This document shows, in pieces, positions 34,637 through 43,285 of a stretch of 64,000 nt of DNA. Position 1 is the stretch's first letter, and each line of letters opens with the position of its first letter. Location of the stretch: assembly GCF_042680605.1 (NCBI RefSeq), contig NZ_JBHUEE010000010.1, positions 97,779-161,778 of the forward strand, in the 5' to 3' direction. The position numbers and the translations under genes are program-made. The stretch comes from Allobogoriella deserti. GTDB taxonomy: Bacteria > Actinomycetota > Actinomycetes > Actinomycetales > Actinomycetaceae. The notes beneath the pieces are model-generated. The model saw only the letters and a list, made by a program, of their open reading frames with translations. It was not told where the DNA came from and searched no databases.

Positions 34637-35469
34637 CAGCGCATCTCCTCCTCGGCCGGCAGGCCGACGCTCAGGTCGGGCACGTGCACAGTCGGGCCCG
34701 TCGCGCCGGCGTGCGGGTGCTCGTGGTCGTGGTCGGGCGCGTCGTGCCCGGGTGCGGGTCGGGGCATCGGGCCGTCGTGCACCACCCGGCCGTGCCGGAG
34801 CACCACCGCACGGTCGATGAGAGGACCCAGTTCCGCGGGTTCGTGCAGCACGACGAGCAGCGTGGTCTCACGCGCACGAAGGTCCGCCACCGTGGCGGCC
34901 AGAGACTCCTTCGACGCTGCGTCGATCCCGGCGAGCGGCTCATCCAGGATGAGCAGACTGGGCTCGCGTACGAGCGCCCGGGCGATGAGCACCCGCTGCT
35001 GCTGACCGCCGGAGAAGATCTGGACGCTCTCGCCCGCCCGGTCCGCCAGGCCCACCTGGTCGAGCGCGGCGAGTGCCCGCTCCCGGCCGGCTCGCCCGAT
35101 CCGCAGGCGACCGCGGCTGAGCAGACCCGAGGCGACGACCTCCAGGGCGGTGGCCGGAACGCCGGAGGCCGCGGTGAGCCGCTGCGGGACGTAACCTATC
35201 CGATCGAAGTCGATACGGCGCCGCTGCGTGACGACGTCACGGCCGTCGAGGAGCACGCGGCCGCGGGTGATCGGCGCGAGCCCGACGATCGCCTTGACCA
35301 GCGTGGATTTGCCGGAGCCGTTGGCGCCGAGCAGGGCCACCGCCTCGCCGTCGGAGACCGTCAGGTCGATCCCGCGCAGGACGGGTGCGGCGCCGAAGCT
35401 CACGCCGAGCGCCTCGGCGCGGATCCGCGCCGAGGAGGGGGCAGCCGGAGGGCCGGACGAATCAGCCAT
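34636..35469 (-). CDS. znuC: Zinc ABC transporter ATP-binding protein ZnuC
   Basis: 277 residues. Walker A is LLGANGSGKSTLVKAIVG, the signature motif IFSGGQQQRVLIARAL and Walker B SLLILDEPLAGID. The C-terminal tail is His-rich (GHDAPDHDHEHPHAG), a possible metal-buffering extension that fits a zinc role. It is second in the znuA–znuC–znuB–zur operon, 3 bp after znuA. Confidence 0.95.
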   Translation of the reverse strand: MADSSGPPAAPSSARIRAEALGVSFGAAPVLRGIDLTVSDGEAVALLGANGSGKSTLVKAIVGLAPITRGRVLLDGRDVVTQRRRIDFDRIGYVPQRLTAASGVPATALEVVASGLLSRGRLRIGRAGRERALAALDQVGLADRAGESVQIFSGGQQQRVLIARALVREPSLLILDEPLAGIDAASKESLAATVADLRARETTLLVVLHEPAELGPLIDRAVVLRHGRVVHDGPMPRPAPGHDAPDHDHEHPHAGATGPTVHVPDLSVGLPAEEEMR

Positions 35470-35472
35470 CGG

Positions 35473-36441
35473 TCACGAGCACTGCAGGGCCGTGGACAGG
35501 GTCTCGAGGTTCTGGCGCATCGCCTCAAGGTAGTCCCCGCTGTCCGGCTCGGTCTCCAGCGGGTTGAGCATCTCGACATCGATGCCGAGGTCGGAGGCGA
35601 ACGACTCTGCCACCGCGGGGTTGACGAGCTGCTCGGCGAAGATCGTGGTGACGCCTTCGCGCTCGACCACCTCCCGTATCTCGGCGAGCCGGGCGGGCGA
35701 CGGCTCGGACTCGGGGTCCAGCCCCGAGATGCCGACCTGCTCCAGGCCGTACCTGTCCGCCAGATACCCGTACGCCTCGTGTGCGGCGACGATCGTGTGG
35801 GTCCGGCAGTTCTCCAGGCCGGTGGCGAGGTCGGCGTCGAGGTCTTCCAGCTCGCTGCGCAGGTGCTCGGCGTTGGTCGCGTAGTCGTCGGCGTTGTCGG
35901 GGTCGAGCTCGGCGTACTCGTCGGCGACGGCGTCGGCCACGTCGGCGAGGCGGAGCGGGTCGAGCCAGAAGTGCGGGTCCGTGGCGCCGCTGTGCTCGTG
36001 GTCGTGCCCGCCTTCGTGGGTTGCTTCTTCCTCGCTGTGCGCCGGCTCGTCCTCCCCGTGCGCGGCCTCGAGCCCCCAACTGGTCACCCGCGCGGGCTCG
36101 GCGACGTCGAGGGTGACGTCGGGGGATGCGACGTCGAGCGCGTCGTCGAGCGCGGCTTGGAAGTCGGAGAGGTAGACGACCATCGAGCCGTCGAGGCGCG
36201 CGACGGTGTTGGTGGACAGCTCGAGGTCGTGCGGGTCCGTGCCTGCGGGAGTGATCGGTGAGACCGAGACATGGTCGCCGCCGACCTCGGCCGCGACGAA
36301 CTCCAACGGGTACAGCGCCGCGTACACCTCAGGGATGGGCCCGTCGCCGCCGGATCCTGCGCCGGTGTCCGAGCAGGCGGACAGCGGCAGGGCCACGGTG
36401 GCGATCAGGGCGAGGGGGACCGCGAGGCGGCGGGATCTCAT
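35473..36441 (-). CDS. znuA: Zinc-binding lipoprotein ZnuA (ABC substrate-binding protein)
   Basis: 322 residues from the ATG at 36441. A lipoprotein signal ends in the lipobox LPLSAC (Cys near residue 22). A9-cluster substrate-binding fold: the zinc ligands are expected in TDPHDLELS, TDPHFWLDP, AAHEAYGYL and the late Glu/Asp region. A His/Glu-rich loop (about 124-148, with EGGHDHEHSG) is the hallmark separating zinc from manganese binders. It is the first gene of the operon, with a promoter and Zur box against its start codon. Confidence 0.95.
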   Translation of the reverse strand: MRSRRLAVPLALIATVALPLSACSDTGAGSGGDGPIPEVYAALYPLEFVAAEVGGDHVSVSPITPAGTDPHDLELSTNTVARLDGSMVVYLSDFQAALDDALDVASPDVTLDVAEPARVTSWGLEAAHGEDEPAHSEEEATHEGGHDHEHSGATDPHFWLDPLRLADVADAVADEYAELDPDNADDYATNAEHLRSELEDLDADLATGLENCRTHTIVAAHEAYGYLADRYGLEQVGISGLDPESEPSPARLAEIREVVEREGVTTIFAEQLVNPAVAESFASDLGIDVEMLNPLETEPDSGDYLEAMRQNLETLSTALQCS

Positions 36442-36455
36442 GAAACCGATTCTCA
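36441..36455 (-). promoter_or_regulatory. Zur box over the znuA promoter
   Basis: The 15-bp near-palindrome TGAAACCGATTCTCA matches the actinobacterial Zur consensus (TGAAAATGATTTTCA, as I recall it) at 12 of 15 positions. It covers the -10 box and the transcription start, where a repressor would block initiation. Confidence 0.72.
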
Positions 36456-36477
36456 AACTCCTGAGAACGGGTGTCAA
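36449..36477 (-). promoter_or_regulatory. znuA promoter (-35 TTGACA, -10 GAGAAT, 17-bp spacer)
   Basis: On the minus strand, TTGACA (36477-36472) is separated by 17 bp from GAGAAT (36454-36449). Initiation about 7 bases further on falls at the znuA ATG, implying a leaderless mRNA. No ribosome site lies between the -10 box and the ATG. Confidence 0.65.
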
Positions 36478-36489
36478 AACCGAGCCGGC

Positions 36490-36533
36490 GTGAGACCGCT
36501 CACCCGGACGGTGCGGGTGAGGACACTCACCCG
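36490..36533. promoter_or_regulatory. Two copies of an inverted repeat GTGAG-N4-CTCACCCG between znuA and glyS
   Basis: Perfect inverted repeats at 36490-36503 (GTGAG/CTCAC) and 36514-36533 (CGGGTGAG/CTCACCCG), each with a 4-base loop and with centres 27 bp apart. Both are followed by the same CCGG. They lie upstream of glyS and behind the znuA promoter. They could be operators for an unknown regulator or RNA hairpins in the glyS 5' region; I cannot tell which. Confidence 0.45.
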
Positions 36534-36658
36534 GCGCCTCGGCGAGCGGATGCGCGAGCCGACCGCGCAGGTCGGTAGGTTGGGCGACGCGCGGCGCGGC
36601 CCGCCCGTCGCGTGCCCGTGCCAGCCAGGTGCGGTCGATACCCGAGCAGGAGACCTCC

Positions 36659-38062
36659 GTGGCCACGTCCTCACGACTCGACAACGTCATCAACCTCGCG
36701 AAGCGGCGGGGGTTCGTCTTCCCGTCCGGTGAGATCTACGGCGGTACGCGGTCGGCCTGGGACTACGGGCCACTCGGGGTCGAGCTGAAGGAGAACATCA
36801 AGAAGCAGTGGTGGCGCGCCGTCGTCACCTCGCGTGACGACGTCGTCGGCCTGGACTCCTCGGTGATCCTCCCGAGGCAGGTGTGGGTGGCCTCCGGACA
36901 CGTCGGGGTGTTCAACGACCCGCTGACCGAGTGCCTGAACTGTCACAAGCGGTACCGCGTCGACCACATGCAGGAGGACTACTTCTCCTCCCGTGGGGAG
37001 AAGAAGGGCCTCGCGTCGCCGGACGACGTCGATCTCGCCGAGGTCGCCTGCCCGAACTGCGGCACCCGCGGCGAATGGACCGAACCGCGCGACTTCAACA
37101 TGATGCTCAAGACTTACCTCGGCCCGGTCGAGGACGAGTCGGGCCTGCACTATCTCCGGCCGGAGACCGCCCAGGGCATCTTCGTGAACTTCACGAACGT
37201 CATGACGGCGGCCCGCAAGAAGCCCCCGTTCGGCATCGGGCAGATCGGCAAGTCCTTCCGCAACGAGATCACCCCCGGCAACTTCATCTTCCGCACGCGC
37301 GAGTTCGAGCAGATGGAGATGGAGTTCTTCGTCGAGCCCGGCACCGACGCGCAGTGGCATCAGTACTGGATCGACACCCGGACCGACTGGTACACGGACC
37401 TCGGGATCGACCCGGAGAACCTGCGCCACTACGAGCACCCCCAGGAGAAGCTCTCCCACTACTCGACGCGCACCGTCGACATCGAGTACCGGTTCGGCTT
37501 CGCCGGAAGCGAGTGGGGCGAGCTGGAGGGGATCGCCAACCGCACGGACTTCGACCTGTCCACGCACGCCGAGCATTCCGGCCAGGACCTCAGCTACTTC
37601 GACCAGGCCAAGGACACCCGGTGGGTGCCCTACGTCATCGAGCCCGCGGCGGGCCTGACCCGCTCGCTCATGGCGTTCCTCATCGAGGCCTACACCGAGG
37701 ACGAGGCGCCGAACGCCAAGGGCGGGGTCGACAAGCGGACGGTGCTGCGGCTGGATCCCCGGCTCGCTCCCGTCAAGGCGGCCGTGCTGCCGCTCTCGCG
37801 CAACGAGAAGCTCTCCCCGGTGGCCCGGGAGCTTGCGGCGGACCTGCGGCGCTACTGGAACGTCGAGTTCGACGACGCCGGCGCGGTGGGCCGCCGGTAC
37901 CGCCGCCAGGACGAGATCGGGACACCGTACTGCGTGACCGTCGACTTCGACACGCTCGAGGATCAGGCGGTCACCGTGCGGGACCGCGACACCATGACCC
38001 AGGAACGCATCGCCCTGGACAAGGTCCGCGGTTACCTGGCCGAGCGCCTCGTGGGCTGCTGA
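36659..38062 (+). CDS. glyS: Glycine--tRNA ligase (single-chain, alpha2 type)
   Basis: 467 residues from GTG 36659, preceded by CAGGAG at 6 bases. This is the class II synthetase: motif-bearing segments FRNEITPGNFIFRTREFEQMEME, YRFGFAGSEWGELEGIANRTDFDL and the C-terminal anticodon-binding domain (PVKAAVLPLSRNEKL). A zinc-type insertion CLNCHKRYRVDH...CPNCGTRG is present around residues 90-145. It charges tRNA-Gly. The gene is alone in its unit and ends at a strong hairpin. Confidence 0.97.
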   Translation: MATSSRLDNVINLAKRRGFVFPSGEIYGGTRSAWDYGPLGVELKENIKKQWWRAVVTSRDDVVGLDSSVILPRQVWVASGHVGVFNDPLTECLNCHKRYRVDHMQEDYFSSRGEKKGLASPDDVDLAEVACPNCGTRGEWTEPRDFNMMLKTYLGPVEDESGLHYLRPETAQGIFVNFTNVMTAARKKPPFGIGQIGKSFRNEITPGNFIFRTREFEQMEMEFFVEPGTDAQWHQYWIDTRTDWYTDLGIDPENLRHYEHPQEKLSHYSTRTVDIEYRFGFAGSEWGELEGIANRTDFDLSTHAEHSGQDLSYFDQAKDTRWVPYVIEPAAGLTRSLMAFLIEAYTEDEAPNAKGGVDKRTVLRLDPRLAPVKAAVLPLSRNEKLSPVARELAADLRRYWNVEFDDAGAVGRRYRRQDEIGTPYCVTVDFDTLEDQAVTVRDRDTMTQERIALDKVRGYLAERLVGC

Positions 38063-38069
38063 CGGGGAG

Positions 38070-38103
38070 CCCCCGCACCGGCGGAGACCGGTCGGCACGG
38101 GGG
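38070..38103 (+). terminator. Terminator hairpin after glyS
   Basis: CCCCCG (38070-38075) pairs with CGGGGG (38098-38103), and an inner stem ACCGG/CCGGT encloses a 6-base loop. It begins 8 bases after the glyS stop codon. There is no T-tract. Confidence 0.6.
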
Positions 38104-38212
38104 TGACGAGTCGGCACAGAATCGACGAGTCGGCGGGGGAGTGGCGAGCCGGGTGCCAGCGGCATCGGCGCGTCCTGCCGGCCGACCGGGCCGCGGCGGG
38201 CGAGCATGAGGC

Positions 38213-39505
38213 GTGGCCGCACACGCACATCCGCACACCCACGACGGTGCCGAGCTCGACCTGCCGCGTGGCGAGGCGCATCGCGCCCGGTGGGTGTTGA
38301 CCGCGCTCGTCGTTCCCCTCCTCATCGCCACGATCGCGGGACTGGTGGCGTTGTGGCCCCGCGGCGAGACGCCGATCGGCTCCGTGCCCGTAGCCGGAAC
38401 CGGGATGACCGTCGAGCACGGCACGGTGGTCGAGGTGGTCACGGACCCGGACGACGTCGAGAGCGGGGCACCGCCTGGAGGGACGGCCGACCAAGCCGGC
38501 GGCCAGGTCCGCGTGGAGCTGACCACCGGGTCGGGGGCCGGTCAGGTGGTGCCGGTGCAGGTGCCGCCCGAGGTGATGCGCGGCGGGATCGAGCCCGGCG
38601 ACGACCTCAAGCTCATGTTCTCCCCCCAGGCCATGGGCACCGGCAGCCCGTACGTCTTCTGGGACTTCGACCGCGAAGCACCGATCGGCTGGCTCGCCCT
38701 CGGCTACGCCCTCGCGGTGCTCGTGGTGGCACGCCTGCGCGGCCTCGCCGCCATGGCCGGGCTCGGCGCCTCCCTGGCCATCATCGTGTTCTTCGTCATC
38801 CCGGCGATCATGCTCGGCTCTCCGCCGGTTCTCGTCGCGCTGGTCGGCTCCGGCGGGATGCTCTTCCTCAGTCTCTACCTGGCCCACGGGATCTCCATCC
38901 GGACGACGACGGCGCTGCTCGGGACGTTCGTCGGGCTGGCGATCACCGTGGTCCTGGCGCTGTGGGGAACCGACGCGGCCAACCTCACCGGCGCAAACTC
39001 GGACGCGTCACTGATGCTGATGTCCGATTTCGAGAACCTCTCCCTGCGCGAGGTCCTGCTCTGCGGGATCGTCATCGCCGGTCTCGGCGCCCTCAACGAC
39101 GTCACCATCACCCAGGCGTCCGCGGTGTGGGAGATCCATGCGACCGACCGGACGTTGCCCCGCCGCACGCTGATGGCGCGCGGCATGCGGATCGGGCGGG
39201 ACCACATCGCCTCGACCGTCTACACCCTCGCCTTCGCCTACGTCGGCACGGCGCTGCCGCTGCTCATGGCAGCCGCCATGATGGACCGTGCCTTCCTCGA
39301 CACCCTCATGGCCGGGGAGATCGCCGAGGAGATCGTGCGCACGCTCGTCTCCTCGATCGGCCTGGTGCTCGCCATCCCCGCCACCACCGGGATCGCCGCC
39401 GCGTTGGTCCGCACCTCCAGGCCCCGGCGCGGCCGTGGCGAGGACGGATCTCACACCCGCCCCGGGCTGACCGAGAGCGAGGGCCGGGCGACAATGGCGC
39501 CATGA
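38213..39505 (+). CDS. YibE/F-like integral membrane protein
   Basis: 430 residues from GTG. The His-rich N-terminus (AHAHPHTHDG) and one helix are followed by a soluble segment (about 60-150) and the YibE/F core: seven or so helices with YVFWDFDREAPIGWLALGYALAVL, LYLAHGISIRTTTALLGTFVGL, LNDVTITQASAVWEI and AFAYVGTALPLLMA. The function of the family is not established. The His-rich start may bind metal. It overlaps dusB by four bases. Confidence 0.87.
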   Translation: MAAHAHPHTHDGAELDLPRGEAHRARWVLTALVVPLLIATIAGLVALWPRGETPIGSVPVAGTGMTVEHGTVVEVVTDPDDVESGAPPGGTADQAGGQVRVELTTGSGAGQVVPVQVPPEVMRGGIEPGDDLKLMFSPQAMGTGSPYVFWDFDREAPIGWLALGYALAVLVVARLRGLAAMAGLGASLAIIVFFVIPAIMLGSPPVLVALVGSGGMLFLSLYLAHGISIRTTTALLGTFVGLAITVVLALWGTDAANLTGANSDASLMLMSDFENLSLREVLLCGIVIAGLGALNDVTITQASAVWEIHATDRTLPRRTLMARGMRIGRDHIASTVYTLAFAYVGTALPLLMAAAMMDRAFLDTLMAGEIAEEIVRTLVSSIGLVLAIPATTGIAAALVRTSRPRRGRGEDGSHTRPGLTESEGRATMAP

Positions 39506-40761
39506 CCGCGCCAGCCACGACCCGTGTGCCCGACGCACGGACCGCCCTGCAGATCGGGCCGGTCGGTGTCGGCAGCCCGATCGTGCTCGCGCCCATGGCG
39601 GGCGTGACGAACCCGCCGTTCCGCAAGCTCTGCCGGGAGGCCGGTCTGGCCGGACTGCCGGCGGGTGCACCCCAGGCGGTGCCCGGACGGTACGCCCCGG
39701 CGGGACTGTACGTCACCGAGATGATCACCTCGCGGGCGCTGGTGGAGCGCACCCCCGAGACGATGCGGATGATCACCCCGGACCCGGACGAGCCGGTCCG
39801 CTCCGTCCAGCTCTACGGCGTGGACCCGGCCACCATCGGCGCCGCCGTGCGCATCCTCGCGGGGGAGGACCGCGCGGACCACATCGACCTGAACTTCGGC
39901 TGCCCCGTCCCCAAGGTCACGCGGCGCGGCGGGGGAGCGGCCCTGCCGTGGAAGCGGGACCTGTTCGACGCCATCGTCACCGAGGCGGTCGCGGCCGCCC
40001 GTGAGGCGTCGCGCCACCGCGAGGTCCAGGTGCCCGTCACGGTCAAGATGCGCATGGGCATCGACGACGACCACCTCACCTACCTCGAGGCCGGTCGCCT
40101 CGCCGAGCGCGCCGGCGTCGCCGCCGTGGCCCTGCACGCCCGCACCGCCGCCCAGCACTACTCGGGGACCGCACGGTGGGAGACGATCGCCCGGCTGAAG
40201 GAGACCGTCACCACGATCCCGGTGCTCGGCAACGGCGACATCTGGTCCGCCGAGGACGCGCTGGAGATGATGCGCTCGACCGGGTGCGACGGCGTCGTCG
40301 TCGGGCGCGGCTGCCAGGGGCGGCCGTGGCTGTTCACCGATCTCATTGCCGCCAACTACGGCCCGGAGCACCTCGAGGCGGCGCGTGTGCGGCCCGGTCT
40401 GCGTGAGGTGGCCGCCGTGCTCCGCCGGCACGCCGAGCTCATGGTCGAGCACTTCGGCGAGGAGGACCGCGGCATGCGGGAGATGCGCAAGCACATGTCG
40501 TGGTATCTCAAGGGGTACGCCGTCGGCGGCGAGGCGCGCCGTCAGCTCGCCCTCGTCTCCACCCTCGACGAGCTCGACCGCCGACTGGCGGCTCTCGACC
40601 TGAATCAGCCGTATCCCGGCGAAGGAGCGGAAGGCCCGCGTGGTCGTGCCGGGTCGCCGAAGGATCCGCACCTGCCCGACGGGTGGCTGCGCACGCAGGA
40701 CATCGACGAGAACCTGCGCGCCATGCTCGCGCACGCCGAACTTTCCGTCTCCGGCGGCTGA
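39502..40761 (+). CDS. dusB: tRNA-dihydrouridine synthase (DusB type)
   Basis: 419 residues. It has an FMN-dependent TIM barrel with PIVLAPMAGVTNPPFRKLCREAG, the catalytic cysteine in LNFGCPVPKVTRRGGGAAL, VTVKMRMGIDDDH, ALHARTAAQHYSG and GCDGVVVGRGCQGRPWLF. It reduces specific uridines in the tRNA D-loop. The C-terminal helical domain ends in DIDENLRAMLAHAELSVSGG. It is coupled to the YibE/F gene by an ATGA overlap and converges on the next gene with only 8 bp between stops. Confidence 0.96.
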   Translation: MTAPATTRVPDARTALQIGPVGVGSPIVLAPMAGVTNPPFRKLCREAGLAGLPAGAPQAVPGRYAPAGLYVTEMITSRALVERTPETMRMITPDPDEPVRSVQLYGVDPATIGAAVRILAGEDRADHIDLNFGCPVPKVTRRGGGAALPWKRDLFDAIVTEAVAAAREASRHREVQVPVTVKMRMGIDDDHLTYLEAGRLAERAGVAAVALHARTAAQHYSGTARWETIARLKETVTTIPVLGNGDIWSAEDALEMMRSTGCDGVVVGRGCQGRPWLFTDLIAANYGPEHLEAARVRPGLREVAAVLRRHAELMVEHFGEEDRGMREMRKHMSWYLKGYAVGGEARRQLALVSTLDELDRRLAALDLNQPYPGEGAEGPRGRAGSPKDPHLPDGWLRTQDIDENLRAMLAHAELSVSGG

Positions 40762-40769
40762 GGCGGGCG

Positions 40770-41912
40770 TCAGCTCGTCGCGAGCCAGACCGTCGTCGCC
40801 GGCGGGATCACGAGGCGACCGTCGCTGGGGAGCGGGACGTCGTCGGAGGCGTGCAGCAGCTCCCGGTCGGTGGGGACGACGGCGGTCTCCTTGCTGACGT
40901 TCGTCAGCACCAGCAGGTCCCGGGTCAGCAACGCGAGGGTCGCCGATCCAGGTGCGTCGTCGACCCACGCCAGCGGGCCGGTAGCCAGGCCGAGCTCACC
41001 GCGCAGCCGCAGCGCGTGCCGGTACCGCTCGTAGAGGGCTCCGGGCGTTCCGCGCTGGGCGCGCATCAACGCGGCCACGTCGGCGATCGTCGCCGGCACC
41101 GGATCACCCGGCGCCGGAGCGACGCCCACCGACTCTCCCTGACGGATATACACCGTCCCGGGCAGCGCGAGCATGAGGAGGGTCGCGGCGCGACGGCGCC
41201 GCCGGGCGGCCTCGTCCTCTCCGAGTCCCCATGGGGTGCCGCCGCGGAAGTCCGCAAGCGTCCACCCCGGCGCGGCGCCGGCGGGCTCGCGCTGCAGGTA
41301 GGCGTCGGAGATCGTCGCGCGCAGCTGTGCGGCGTCCCACGGCGTGGTCCCGAGACGGTCGTCGCGAGTGACGTGCAGCCAGTGCTCGAGCAACTGCTCC
41401 GCCAGCACCTCGGGGTGCGCCGCGGACACGGCACCGGTCAGCACCGCCTCATCACGCTCCGCGACCACGGCCTGGAGACGCCCGAGGTCCGCGGTCGGCC
41501 CGTCCGCGGGCAGCAGGCCGACGTCGATGCCGTTCGCTCCGCGCGCCAACCAGCGCTCGGCCCGCTCGGGCAACTCCTCGTCCGGGGCTCCGGCGAGGGA
41601 GGCGATGACTGCGAGGTTGCGCTGGTGCGCACGGTGAATGAGCTCGTCGACCACCCCGGTGGCGTCGGCCGCGTCCGGGTCGACGGCCGGCACCCGCAGT
41701 TCCACGGCGGTCGCCCCCAGGCGGGCCACCAGCGAGATATCGGGACTCAGCGCGGCCAGACCGTCGACGCCGGCCGGACCGTGCACCTGATACACGACGG
41801 CGCGGCGCCACCACGGTGCCGGCGCCCGGCTCGGGCGGTGCACGAGCGTCGTCGTGATCTGGCCTGCGGGCACGAGCCGCGGCGCGGGCTCCTCCGGCTG
41901 GGACTCGGTCAT
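40770..41912 (-). CDS. Degenerate GH13 (alpha-amylase-like) protein
   Basis: 380 residues from the ATG at 41912. The segment PWWRRAVVYQVHGPAG resembles the start of GH13 alpha-glucosidases (WWR.AV.YQ) and LLMLALPGTVYIRQGESVG matches the family region after the third catalytic Asp. The barrel is much shortened. A nucleophile-like Asp remains in GANGIDVGL, but where LxGE (acid/base Glu) is expected the chain reads EAVLTGAVSA, and no NHD motif is found. It is probably a non-catalytic binding or scaffold relative. It is divergent from dgt, with 71 bp between starts. Confidence 0.7.
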   Translation of the reverse strand: MTESQPEEPAPRLVPAGQITTTLVHRPSRAPAPWWRRAVVYQVHGPAGVDGLAALSPDISLVARLGATAVELRVPAVDPDAADATGVVDELIHRAHQRNLAVIASLAGAPDEELPERAERWLARGANGIDVGLLPADGPTADLGRLQAVVAERDEAVLTGAVSAAHPEVLAEQLLEHWLHVTRDDRLGTTPWDAAQLRATISDAYLQREPAGAAPGWTLADFRGGTPWGLGEDEAARRRRRAATLLMLALPGTVYIRQGESVGVAPAPGDPVPATIADVAALMRAQRGTPGALYERYRHALRLRGELGLATGPLAWVDDAPGSATLALLTRDLLVLTNVSKETAVVPTDRELLHASDDVPLPSDGRLVIPPATTVWLATS

Positions 41913-41971
41913 TGCGCCATTGTGTCCCACCCCGCTGTGGACCACGCCCGCACGGGCGAGGCGCGGCGGCG

Positions 41972-41977
41972 TACCCT
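41972..41977 (+). promoter_or_regulatory. Candidate -10 box for leaderless dgt
   Basis: TACCCT six bases before the GTG at 41984, with no ribosome site in between. The same box and spacing precede the hydrolase start at 8693. Confidence 0.45.
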
Positions 41978-41983
41978 CCGGGT

Positions 41984-43285
41984 GTGACCACTTCCGACCT
42001 CGCGGGCGCCTCCGTGCGCACCCCGGCGTCGTACTCCGAGCGTGACCTCGAGCGGTGGTGGACGGAGCCGGCGAAGAACCCCCGGCGCACCGCGTTCGAA
42101 CGCGATCGTGCCCGCGTGGTGCACTCCTCGGCGCTGCGGCGGCTGGGAGCCAAGACCCAGGTGCTCGGCCCGTCCTCGGACGACTTCGTCCGCACTCGGC
42201 TCACCCACTCGCTCGAGGTCGCCCAGGTCGGCCGCGAGCTGGGCAAGCAGCTCGGCTGCGACCCGGACGTCGTGGACACCGCCTGCCTGTCCCACGACCT
42301 CGGTCACCCACCCTTCGGTCACAACGGCGAGCGGGCCCTGGACGAGATCGCCGAGGACATCGGCGGCTTCGAGGGCAACGCGCAGACCCTGCGGCTGCTC
42401 TCCCGGCTCGAGCCGAAGGTCTTCACCGATGGGGGCGAGTGCGTCGGCCTCAACCTCACGCGTGCCAGCCTCGACGCCGCCACGAAGTACCCTTGGCTGC
42501 CCGGCGCAGGCCCGGACCGACCTGACGGGCGTCCGCAGCGCAAGTACGGCGTCTTCCCCGAGGACGTCGAAGTGTTCGGATGGCTGCGTCAGGGTGCACC
42601 GGTCGGGCGTCGGTGCCTCGAGGCTCAGGTGATGGACCTCGCCGACGACGTCTCCTACTCCGTCCACGACGTCGAGGACGCCATCGTCGGCGGACGGGTC
42701 GACCTGACCCGGTTACGGACCGCCGCGGAACAGGATCGGGTGGTCGCCCAGGCCCGCGACTGGTACGACCCGCCGGTCGAGGACGACGCGCTCGGCGCGG
42801 CCCTCGAACGGATCATCGCCGACCCTGTGTGGGTGCCCGGCTACGACGGGTCCCGGCGCGACCTCGCCCGTCTGAAGGACATGACCAGCCAGCTGATCGG
42901 TCGCTTCTGCGGCGCCGCAGAACGCGCCACCCGCGCCAGCGCGGGCGAGGGACCGCTCGCACGTTACGACGCCGACCTCGTGGTCCCGCCGGAGACACTC
43001 GCGGAGATCGTCGTGCTCAAGGGCCTCGCCGCCCTGTACGTCATGGCCCCACGCGAGTACGAAGCCGCCTACCTCACCCAGCGCACCGTCATCTTCGACC
43101 TCGTCGACGCGCTCATCTCCTCCGGCCCGGAGCATCTCGAGGGACCGTTCGCGGCGGACTACCGCGCCGCGGGTGACGACGGCGCCCGGCTCCGCGTCGT
43201 GGTCGACCAGGTCGCCTCGCTCACCGACACCTCCGCCCAGCAGTGGCACGCACGGCTGTGCGGCATGCTCTCGGAGGTCTACTGA
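41984..43285 (+). CDS. dgt: Deoxyguanosinetriphosphate triphosphohydrolase
   Basis: 433 residues from GTG 41984. It has the HD-domain metal motifs RTRLTHSLEVAQVGR, CLSHDLGHPPFGHNGE and the later MDLADDVSYSVHDVED. It hydrolyses dGTP (and possibly other dNTPs) to the nucleoside and triphosphate. dnaG follows with a TGATG overlap of stop and start, the conserved actinobacterial dgt–dnaG pair linking nucleotide pools and replication priming. Confidence 0.95.
   Translation: MTTSDLAGASVRTPASYSERDLERWWTEPAKNPRRTAFERDRARVVHSSALRRLGAKTQVLGPSSDDFVRTRLTHSLEVAQVGRELGKQLGCDPDVVDTACLSHDLGHPPFGHNGERALDEIAEDIGGFEGNAQTLRLLSRLEPKVFTDGGECVGLNLTRASLDAATKYPWLPGAGPDRPDGRPQRKYGVFPEDVEVFGWLRQGAPVGRRCLEAQVMDLADDVSYSVHDVEDAIVGGRVDLTRLRTAAEQDRVVAQARDWYDPPVEDDALGAALERIIADPVWVPGYDGSRRDLARLKDMTSQLIGRFCGAAERATRASAGEGPLARYDADLVVPPETLAEIVVLKGLAALYVMAPREYEAAYLTQRTVIFDLVDALISSGPEHLEGPFAADYRAAGDDGARLRVVVDQVASLTDTSAQQWHARLCGMLSEVY

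Noticed and set aside
33731..36441. Manganese or iron rather than zinc transport
   Set aside because: The His-rich loop of the binding protein, the Zur-type box and the linked Fur-family gene with a Cys4 site favour zinc, though specificity is not proven.
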